Source of the DNA: JBDRLU01 sp043812795
Lineage (GTDB): Bacteria > Chloroflexota > Dehalococcoidia > Dehalococcoidales > UBA2162
Direction of reading: 5' to 3'
DNA: 62,382 nt
NCBI GenBank assembly: GCA_043812795.1
Contig: JBDRLU010000067.1
Coordinates: 1-62,382 of the forward strand
In this document: positions 18,035 through 25,098 of the stretch, one piece after another
Layout of the letters: every line of letters starts with the position of its first letter
How positions within the stretch are numbered: the stretch's first letter is position 1
Translations under genes and position numbers: made by a program
Notes under the pieces: generated by a model
The model's input: only the letters and a program-made list of their open reading frames with translations
What the model was told of the DNA's origin: nothing
The model's database searches: none

Positions 18035-18646
18035 CTATTCCGAAGTTGGCTCTTTCTTGAGGAAATGCACCGATGCATACCGGCACAATCTTTGCGCTCC
18101 CGGTAATCTCCTGAGCCGGGCCACCTCATCCTCACCGATGACCGCAATCGTGCCAAATCTATCTTGAATATCCTGAGCGAAGCCACACGAGCCGCATTCA
18201 TAGTTACGGTCACACAGGCGGAAGGAGACCGCGCCCAGACCCAGCCAGAGAGGCTTCTTCTCTACTTCTTCCCACTCAATATCCCCCAAGGCTCCATCAA
18301 CTATCTTCTCCAAATCCTCAACCTTGAAGGGCTTGACCAGGTACTCGAACAGCCCCAGCCTTTTAGCCTTCTCCTGCGTGTCTTTCGAAGGATAGGCAGT
18401 AATAATTACCCCTTTGGTTTTCGGCTTAAGTTCCTTGGCATGCTCGAATACCTGCAGGCCATCCATGCCGGGTAACTTCAGGTCGAGGACGAGCATACCA
18501 AACTCTTTGCCTTTAATCTTTTCCAGGGCTTCCTGCCCATTTTCGGCCACATCGACTTCATAACCGTCCTCGGTGAGCCAGTCTCGTAAGGACTCTCTGA
18601 CGGCCACCTCATCTTCTACGAGTAGAATTCTCTTTTTCGCTGCCAT
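18035..18646 (-). CDS. response regulator with C-terminal Cys motif
   Basis: The 203-aa protein has a receiver domain (Asp55 as phosphoacceptor, KPF near 105) followed by a short version of the Cys region seen in the 15422-16438 protein. RLC-x5-C-x2-C (Cys145/151/154) matches one repeat, and the LPGAQRLCRYA segment around Cys188 matches the start of a second repeat that is then cut short. No DNA-binding domain is present. It is translationally coupled to the upstream kinase by a TGATG stop/start overlap; GGAGG lies six bases before the chosen ATG. Confidence 0.88.
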   Translation of the reverse strand: MAAKKRILLVEDEVAVRESLRDWLTEDGYEVDVAENGQEALEKIKGKEFGMLVLDLKLPGMDGLQVFEHAKELKPKTKGVIITAYPSKDTQEKAKRLGLFEYLVKPFKVEDLEKIVDGALGDIEWEEVEKKPLWLGLGAVSFRLCDRNYECGSCGFAQDIQDRFGTIAVIGEDEVARLRRLPGAQRLCRYASVHFLKKEPTSE

Positions 18647-20598
18647 CATTTTCCTCCTTCCTTTTCTTCTTGCTGCAAAGGTAGACAAATAGTGAAGGTT
18701 GTGCCAACGCCTTCCTGGCTTTGCACCTCTATCCGGCCATGGTGGCGCTGGATAATACCGTAAGCTACGGCCAGACCCAGGCCGACCCCTTTTATCCCTT
18801 TAGTCGTGAAGAAGGGGGTGAAAAGCTTACGCTGACTCTCCGGAGAAATACCGCAGCCGGTATCCTGCATCGCTATCTTAAGGTCATTACCATCAACCGA
18901 AGTACGGAGTGCCAGCTTACCCCCATTCGGCATCGCCTGAATTGCATTCACAATGAGATTGATACAGACCTGCTGCAGCTGGTCGAAATCAGCCGTCACC
19001 ACCGGCAGCGAGGCGTCAAGCTCTTTCACTACTTCAATATTCTGTAACCCCACCGAATGCGACGCCAGGTCAAAGGCCCGGTCGACCACTTCGTTAAGGT
19101 TTACTTTTCTCAGAGCCGGCGGCGATTGACGGGCAAAATCCAGCAGATTACGGATGAGCCGGGTGCTACGGGTGAGTTCAGTCTCCATCTTGCCGAGATA
19201 ATCGAGCGCACCTTCTTTGGTAAATTTATCACTGTTTATCCGCTTAACCAGCAATTGGGTATAGACCAGGACACCGGATAGGGGGTTATTGACCTCATGG
19301 GCAATCGAGGCAGCCATCTGCCCCAGAGAAGTCAGCTTTTCCGCCTGAATCAACCCGTCCTGGGTCGTCTTCAATCTCTGCACCACATACGGCCAGCACA
19401 TCTCAATCTCAGCCAGACCTTCACAAACAGCCAGAGCCAGTTCACGGCAGGAACGATAACTACAAGCACCGCAATTGTACTGGTCTTCCGGGTTTATCTT
19501 ATTAATCCGTCGTAAAACATTGGCGATGTCTTCCTCGGTAGCCGTAGTGAGGCCTACACTCCGGGTCGTAAATGTCCGGCTCAGGTCTATCCCCGAATAT
19601 TGAGCGATGTCCCTTTCCGTTTGCGCCGGGTCAGGCGCGGCCGACGCATAATTAGCAATAAGCTCCTTACGTCTGAAACCGCTGAGGTCATTATCAATAA
19701 CCGGACCATCGATGCAGCCATGGCAGAAATACAGGTTGATAAATCTCACGTTGATGAGCCCTTCGGAGAATTCCCGCAGGATTTTGATGACATATTCCCG
19801 GCCGTGAGCGCTGATGACCTCATGCTTGAGAATATCGTCGGAAAGGTCGGTCACTTTGAGCAATCCCCCCGCCGCAGCAAAGAGCCGGCCCAAATTGGGG
19901 GTTGGGCCGGAAAAAGCGGCTTCCCCCTCTTTTTGCGGGTCGATGCCTTTTACCGCAAACATTTCTTTCAGTTCGGCAAAGGTCAATACCGCATCAACCA
20001 CCTGGGTCATCTTGTCATCCTTGCTTTCAGCTTTCTTTGCCACGCACGGACCGATAAAGACTACCTTTGCTGCAGGATTATACCGTTCTTTAATTAGCCG
20101 GCCCATCGCAATCGTCGGTGACACAATGGGGGCGAGATTATTGATAAGCCGGGGATGGTATTTCTCGACATAAGTGACCACTGCGGGACAGTTCGTCGAG
20201 AGGATAGTCTTACTGTTCTCTTTGCTGAGCAGCCGGGCATATTCCCGGGCGATAAGCTCGGCGCCAAAGGCGTCTTCCATTACTTCGCTGAAGCCCAGCT
20301 TTTTCAAGGCACTGACCAACTGACCGGGACGTTCACCAGGTAGAGCCGCCGGGAAGGAAGAAGAAGGCACGGCAATTACCGGGGAGTCCTGCCCGAGCAG
20401 TTGCCAGACCAGCCCAATGTCACTTTCAACACGCTTGGCTTTAGTGGCACACACGTGAAGGCAGGTACCGCAGACAATGCAGCGCTCCTTCATCACCTGA
20501 GCCAAGCCCAGTTCGACCTTAATTGCTTTGCAAGGACAGGCACGAACACAGGCGTAGCATCCCTTACACTTGTCTTGTTCCGTATAGACGATACTCAC
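18646..20598 (-). CDS. histidine kinase with ferredoxin and [FeFe]-hydrogenase-like sensor domains
   Basis: The 650-aa cytosolic kinase has, in order, a 2x[4Fe-4S] ferredoxin (Cys11-21 and Cys40-50) and an iron-hydrogenase large-subunit-like domain (about 70-320). A [4Fe-4S] FeS domain with C-x2-C-x4-C-x16-C (Cys376/379/384/401) follows, then HisKA with His434 in IAHEVNNPL and an HATPase domain (DTGCGIS and GVGLGL). The hydrogenase-like part keeps Cys137, Cys185, Cys292 and Cys295 but has TNCP for the usual TSCCP and C-x2-C for C-x3-C, so it probably senses redox state or H2 without catalysis. It is coupled to the response-regulator gene downstream. Confidence 0.9.
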   Translation of the reverse strand: MSIVYTEQDKCKGCYACVRACPCKAIKVELGLAQVMKERCIVCGTCLHVCATKAKRVESDIGLVWQLLGQDSPVIAVPSSSFPAALPGERPGQLVSALKKLGFSEVMEDAFGAELIAREYARLLSKENSKTILSTNCPAVVTYVEKYHPRLINNLAPIVSPTIAMGRLIKERYNPAAKVVFIGPCVAKKAESKDDKMTQVVDAVLTFAELKEMFAVKGIDPQKEGEAAFSGPTPNLGRLFAAAGGLLKVTDLSDDILKHEVISAHGREYVIKILREFSEGLINVRFINLYFCHGCIDGPVIDNDLSGFRRKELIANYASAAPDPAQTERDIAQYSGIDLSRTFTTRSVGLTTATEEDIANVLRRINKINPEDQYNCGACSYRSCRELALAVCEGLAEIEMCWPYVVQRLKTTQDGLIQAEKLTSLGQMAASIAHEVNNPLSGVLVYTQLLVKRINSDKFTKEGALDYLGKMETELTRSTRLIRNLLDFARQSPPALRKVNLNEVVDRAFDLASHSVGLQNIEVVKELDASLPVVTADFDQLQQVCINLIVNAIQAMPNGGKLALRTSVDGNDLKIAMQDTGCGISPESQRKLFTPFFTTKGIKGVGLGLAVAYGIIQRHHGRIEVQSQEGVGTTFTICLPLQQEEKEGGK

Positions 20599-20606
20599 TT
20601 TCTTCC

Positions 20607-21707
20607 CTATCCCCTAACCGCCTGCCGTTTCTGCCGGCTCGACGGTATTTTGAGTTCCTTCCTTAAATCAGCCACCGAACGTCGGGAGACGGCCACGCCA
20701 AATTTCTCCTGAAGTCTAGCCCGGATGACTTCATCAGAAGCAAGGCCCGGGTTATTTTCCAGAAGCGTCCGCAGCAATTCCTTTCTGAATTTCCGCGGAC
20801 GGGGGAAAAGGTGGGCCAGTGGTACTTCCTGTCCCCAGGGTGTTTCAATACTCTTATCGCTGATGGCGCGACTTACCGCGCTGGGCGCCAGTTTACTCTC
20901 GCGGGCCATCTCTTTCTGGCTGAGCGGTAGAAGGGCTTTCACATCGCCGGACTCCAGATAGAGCGCCTGCTTATCAATAATCCGGCTCAATATCTGGCCG
21001 AGAGTATCCTTACGGCTATTGATGAGCTCCAGCTTTTTGAATAGCCGTTTGGCTTCCCTGGCCTCGGCTTCATCGAACTGACCAGTCTTTTTCAGTTCGT
21101 CAAAGCGGGCGTAATCAATCTGGTACAAGCCCCGGGCAAAACGGGGCGAGAAGTACCCGATGACAAAGCCCGCTTCTGTCTTTTCTATAGAAGCCACCTT
21201 GTTATAATGCCGGCCACCTGAATCAGTAACCGGAGAAGCGTTAAACTCACTCATGACGGCAACATCATTAATGAGGTTATTTATCTTCTGCACCTCCCCG
21301 ATGGCCAATCCGCACTCCAGAGCGATTTTTTCCAGAGTCATCTCCGGCTCTGCGAATAAGAAATATCGTTTGAACTTTTCCATACCGAGTTTCTGTATCT
21401 CACGGATGATGCTCTCTTTATTCACCAGTAGCGCTTCCACATCAGGTGAGCTATTATCGGATGCTATTTCTTCCTTAAGAAGAGGGCAGTGGGATGAAAG
21501 GTCAGTCTGCGGAACCCGCTGGTAGCGGATTAGTTTTTCCGTCCGGTGCAGACGGCGAAAAAGCGGGCTTTGTTCCACTTCATCAATAAGTCGGAGAAAC
21601 TCATTCTCAGGCATGTCCAGTAAGTCAGCCTGCTCCATGCGGAGTACCTGACTTAATTCCTGCCGCATCTGCTGCGATTGTACCTGTTCCAGTCGTAATC
21701 TCGGCAT
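20607..21707 (-). CDS. rpoN: short divergent RNA polymerase sigma-54 factor
   Basis: The 366-aa protein has a Gln/Leu-rich region I (LRLEQVQSQQMRQELSQVL), a core-binding middle and the C-terminal RpoN box SRRSVADLRKELKIPSSRQR, close to the family ARRTVAKYRE core. It is about 100 residues shorter than typical RpoN, mainly through a reduced region II. The gene lies between the hydrogenase maturation protease and an Fe-S kinase, not in the usual lptB/hpf context. This suggests a dedicated sigma factor for this cluster (inference). It starts nine bases after the next kinase in genomic order and shares the minus-strand operon. Confidence 0.85.
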   Translation of the reverse strand: MPRLRLEQVQSQQMRQELSQVLRMEQADLLDMPENEFLRLIDEVEQSPLFRRLHRTEKLIRYQRVPQTDLSSHCPLLKEEIASDNSSPDVEALLVNKESIIREIQKLGMEKFKRYFLFAEPEMTLEKIALECGLAIGEVQKINNLINDVAVMSEFNASPVTDSGGRHYNKVASIEKTEAGFVIGYFSPRFARGLYQIDYARFDELKKTGQFDEAEAREAKRLFKKLELINSRKDTLGQILSRIIDKQALYLESGDVKALLPLSQKEMARESKLAPSAVSRAISDKSIETPWGQEVPLAHLFPRPRKFRKELLRTLLENNPGLASDEVIRARLQEKFGVAVSRRSVADLRKELKIPSSRQKRQAVRG

Positions 21708-21743
21708 CCGTTACCTCCCCGCTCTCGCGAAGTCCTCGACAGC

Positions 21744-22202
21744 CTAATTTCCGGATAGTACCTCAACTACTTTTTCAACACAGACCGGAATCGCCTGTTC
21801 TACCTCCGGCGAGCACTTCTCGCTGAAGGTACTGACATCTCCGGCTTCGATGGCGAAGATAGTTATTTCCCGGGGCATGGCTAAGCCGAGCCTTTTCCCC
21901 AGTTCCAGAGCGGTGGCGAAATTAACGTCATGGGGTGCCGCCGCGTGTCTGGTAGTATCGAGTCCCTGAGGCATCAGCCGATAAATCTGTCCAATCCTCC
22001 CTTCTTTGGTCTGGATAGCATCGATGATAATGGCCCGGTCATAACCGGTAAGCAGGTCGAGCAACTCGAGACCGGCCACACCAGCCTCCATTACCGTTGT
22101 CCCCGGATGGTCAAGGTCGGCCAAAGCCCGGGCAACGTAGATGCCCACGCCATCATCGCTTAGAATCGGATTACCCATCCCCAAAATAAGTGTTTTCATC
22201 AT
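21744..22202 (-). CDS. [NiFe] hydrogenase maturation endopeptidase (HyaD/HycI family)
   Basis: This 152-aa protease starts with the family motif LILGMGNPILSDDGVG and has conserved acidic Ni-sensing residues (the Asp in DDGVG and Glu in MEAGVAG). Such enzymes cut the C-terminal extension of the [NiFe] large subunit after the last His of the DPCxxCxxH motif once Ni is inserted. The large subunit directly upstream (10-base gap) has a 37-residue extension after that His, so this is its likely substrate. Confidence 0.93.
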   Translation of the reverse strand: MMKTLILGMGNPILSDDGVGIYVARALADLDHPGTTVMEAGVAGLELLDLLTGYDRAIIIDAIQTKEGRIGQIYRLMPQGLDTTRHAAAPHDVNFATALELGKRLGLAMPREITIFAIEAGDVSTFSEKCSPEVEQAIPVCVEKVVEVLSGN

Positions 22203-22212
22203 TACGCTCTAG

Positions 22213-23709
22213 TTAAAGTAAATCAGCCTCCACCGGCGATGAAGATAAGTGCTGGCTTAAGACATCCACTACATCACCATGACTATCTCGAATGACTACC
22301 TCCAGCGGCATCTGTCCGGGCAGCGTGTGAGTGGCGCAGGCCATGCACGGGTCGTAAGCACGGAAGGCCATCTCCACCATATTCAGGAGTCCCTCGGAGA
22401 CCGCTTGTCCTTTTTTAATTAGCCCCTGGGCCGCCTTCTTGATGGACATATTCATCGCCGGGTAGTTATGGGCCGTCGCCACAATCAGATTCGCCTTCTG
22501 GACAATGCCTTTAGCGTCGGTCTGGTAGTGATGAATGAGGACGCCACGCGGCGCCTCGACGACACCAACCCCTTCATCGGGTGTAGCCGTCGGGATGGTC
22601 CTCACGTTGGGGTCAGTGATGTCTTTGTCCTGGGATAGCTCCAGGAGGCGTTCGGCGGCATAAAGTAATTCCACCAGCCTTGCCCAGTGGAAGGCCAGTG
22701 TGGCATGTACCGGTTTACCACCCAAAGTCTTGTACATTTTCTCATATTCTGCCTGGGCCAGTGGCGTGGCCATGCCGTCGGCAGCGTTCAAACGGGCCAG
22801 CGGACTCACCCGATAGACCCCACTGTCCTTACCATCGACAAAGCCCTTCCAGCCGACCTGCTTGAGGAAGGGGAACTTCATATAAGTCCACGGTTCGGTA
22901 TGTTCAGCGATATAGTCCAGATACTTGGCCGGTTTGAATTTGACCACTTCTTTCCCGTCGGGGTCAACCACCCGGAGGTCACCGTCATAGAAGTTGACTT
23001 TATTATTGCTATCCACCAGACCCATGTAGTAGCTTTTCATGGCAAAGGTATCACTTAAAATCAGGTCAACATAGGCTTTGTTTGCCAGAACGACGTCATT
23101 GAATAATTTCAGGCTGAATTTGGCGAACTCCACCTCTGATTTTGCCTTTTCCTCGAAGTCTTTGCGTTCCTCTTCGGTGATAGCCCGGCTCATGCCACCG
23201 GGCAGGCCGCTGACCGGATGAGTGGCCTTGCCGCCGATAACGGCCTGGATATCCTGGGCATAGGCACGGTGCTTAATCACAGAGCCGCCGATTTCAAGAC
23301 CGACTTTAGCCACAACTCCGAGGATATTTCTTTGGGCGGGGTCACTGGTGGGCCCCATGACAAAGTCAGGAGCGGCCAGGGCATAAAAGTGAGCAATGTG
23401 AGAGTGAATCATGTGAGCCGAATAGGCCAGCTCTCTTAGTTTCTTGGCGGTTGCCGGCGGGTCAACGTGGTAGACTGCGTCTGTGGCCTTACACGAGGCC
23501 ATGTGATGTGCCCATGGTCACACACCGCAGATACGCGGCACAATCCGGGGCAATTCCTCAACGGGGCGGCCCTCACAGAACTTTTCAAAACCCCTCAGTT
23601 CAGGTATCTGCAAATAGGTATTAGCTACGTCGCCCTCATCGTTAAGGAAAATCTCAATCTTACCGTGTCCTTCCAGCCGGGTAATCGGGTCAATGCTTAC
23701 CTTTTTCAT
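22213..23709 (-). CDS. mvhA: [NiFe] hydrogenase large subunit MvhA-like, candidate selenoprotein with in-frame UGA
   Basis: Read through one TGA (23518-23520), the frame encodes 498 residues of a complete MvhA-type large subunit. The N-terminal ligand motif is R-I-C61-G-V-U64-P-W-A-H-H-M-A-S, where the UGA stands at the second Cys of CxxC; the C-terminal motif DPCMACATH (453-461) is intact. Everything before and after the UGA is in one frame and full length, and the gene overlaps mvhG by ATGA. A SECIS-like hairpin lies 22 bases after the UGA. Known NiFeSe enzymes carry Sec at the C-terminal motif, so this position would be unusual. Alternatives are a nonsense mutation or sequencing error. Function: H2 oxidation feeding MvhD and Hdr. 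Confidence 0.8.
23484..23501 (-). promoter_or_regulatory. candidate bacterial SECIS hairpin in mvhA
   Basis: On the minus strand TGGCCTCGTGTAAGGCCA folds into a six-pair stem with loop CGTGTA. The loop begins 22 bases after the UGA and has G at its second position, both within the usual bacterial SECIS limits. There is no obvious lower stem and no bulged U as in E. coli fdhF. Confidence 0.5.
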
Positions 23710-24683
23710 TTCTTTCCCTCCTTTTCAACCTTCGGCATTCTCTTGCGTTTCAACATAGATTCGGCCAGACCGAACCGGTAGAAAGTACCGGCCGGGTCAA
23801 CTATTTCTTCGACCATGCGGGCAATCTCCTCTTCGGTAGTTGCCTGGTAGATTGAGGCGATAGCGCTGACCAGCTTAGCGCCCTGGTCAACCACCCCCGG
23901 CGGCGGCCCGAAGCAGCCACGGCACGGCATGTTGGCCTTGATGCACCGCAATCCGCAGCCACCTCTGGTGGCCGGACCGCAACAGATTACACCCTGCTCC
24001 AGCAGGCATTTCTTCGGGTCGGTAGCAATCTGATGAGGCCGGAAAACCCGAGTTATCTTCTTTTCCTCTTTGACACGGTCACATTCATCGCAAAGCGTTT
24101 TGTCCGAGGCAACCACTGAACCCACCGGCGGCAGTGTGCCCGTAGCAAATGCGGTGACTACCTTTAAGATAAGGTCCACCGGCGGCGGGCATCCCGGCAC
24201 ATAATATTCCACCGGTATCACCTGATCCAAGGTCCGTACCGTATCAAAGAACTCCGGCAGTTCCAGTTCCCCTTCATCAACTTTTGTCTTCGTCTGAGGG
24301 AAGGTGCCGTTATTGGCATTCGAGGGGGCTTCGATATAAACTCGCTGAAAGATGCTATCGCGGTCGGCAAAATTGGCCAGCGCCGGTATGCCGCCGAAAC
24401 AAGCACAGGAGCCGAAAGCGACCATGACCTTCGATTTAGCCCGGAGGAGTTTGGCAATCTTCTCTTGCTCCGAATTGCGGACGGCTCCGTTAAACAGGCA
24501 CAAGGCAATAGAGCCGTCCTCCATAGCTTCGACATGATGGTACTTGAAATCGAGAGCGATTGGCCAGAAGACAATGTCCACCAGGTTGGCAATATCAAGT
24601 ATCTTCTCGTTGGTGTCAAGGACTGCTACGTCACAGCCACCACAAGACGCTGCCCAGTACAGAGCTACTTTTGGTTTAGCCAT
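23706..24683 (-). CDS. mvhG: F420-non-reducing hydrogenase small subunit MvhG-like
   Basis: The 325-aa small subunit of a group 3 [NiFe] hydrogenase carries the proximal cluster motif CGGCD at residues 14-18, GSCACFGG near 93 and VPGCPPP near 165. A Cys-rich C-terminal part (CDECD, CCGPATRGGCG and CRGCFGPPPG) accounts for the three Fe-S clusters that carry electrons from the Ni site. It overlaps mvhD by eight bases and mvhA by four, so the three subunits are translated as a unit. There is no twin-arginine signal, consistent with a cytoplasmic enzyme. Confidence 0.95.
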   Translation of the reverse strand: MAKPKVALYWAASCGGCDVAVLDTNEKILDIANLVDIVFWPIALDFKYHHVEAMEDGSIALCLFNGAVRNSEQEKIAKLLRAKSKVMVAFGSCACFGGIPALANFADRDSIFQRVYIEAPSNANNGTFPQTKTKVDEGELELPEFFDTVRTLDQVIPVEYYVPGCPPPVDLILKVVTAFATGTLPPVGSVVASDKTLCDECDRVKEEKKITRVFRPHQIATDPKKCLLEQGVICCGPATRGGCGLRCIKANMPCRGCFGPPPGVVDQGAKLVSAIASIYQATTEEEIARMVEEIVDPAGTFYRFGLAESMLKRKRMPKVEKEGKK

Positions 24684-25098
24684 TCTTACCTCCGCCGTTG
24701 CGGCTGTAGGGTCCCAGCCGCTTTATTTGTTCCGTCATTTCATCGACCACTGAGGCAAAACGGTCTCCTTCTGACGCCGAGACCCAGGCCAGACGTACTC
24801 GCTCATCTTCAACGCCCAACTGAGAGAGCATTTTCTTGAGCAGGGGGATACGGCGGGCGGCCTTGTGATTACCTTCGGCATAGTGGCAATCACCGATATG
24901 GCAGCCGCAAATGAGAACCCCGTCCGCCCCTCGCTCAAAAGCTTTTAGAACGAAGGTAGGGTCGACCCGGCCGCTGCACATGACCCGTACTACCCTCACG
25001 TTAGGCGAATATTTTTTACGTGAGATTCCGGCCAGGTCAGCGCCGGCATAGGAGCACCAGTTGCACAGGATACCGAGAATCTTTGGCTCAAAGCTCAT
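24676..25098 (-). CDS. mvhD: MvhD-like electron transfer subunit
   Basis: The 140-aa [2Fe-2S] protein has the MvhD Cys pattern: CNWCSYAGAD near residue 12, MCSGRVDP near 40 and GCHIGDCHY near 62. In Mvh-Hdr complexes MvhD bridges the hydrogenase to HdrA. In some methanogens one of these Cys is selenocysteine; here all are Cys. It overlaps the upstream receiver-flavoprotein gene by ATGA and mvhG by eight bases. Confidence 0.95.
   Translation of the reverse strand: MSFEPKILGILCNWCSYAGADLAGISRKKYSPNVRVVRVMCSGRVDPTFVLKAFERGADGVLICGCHIGDCHYAEGNHKAARRIPLLKKMLSQLGVEDERVRLAWVSASEGDRFASVVDEMTEQIKRLGPYSRNGGGKNG

Noticed and set aside
22213..23502. Annotation of mvhA as a shorter gene starting at the internal ATG at 23502
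   Set aside because: It would lose the N-terminal Ni-ligand motif and 69 residues that are clearly hydrogenase sequence in the same frame upstream of the UGA.
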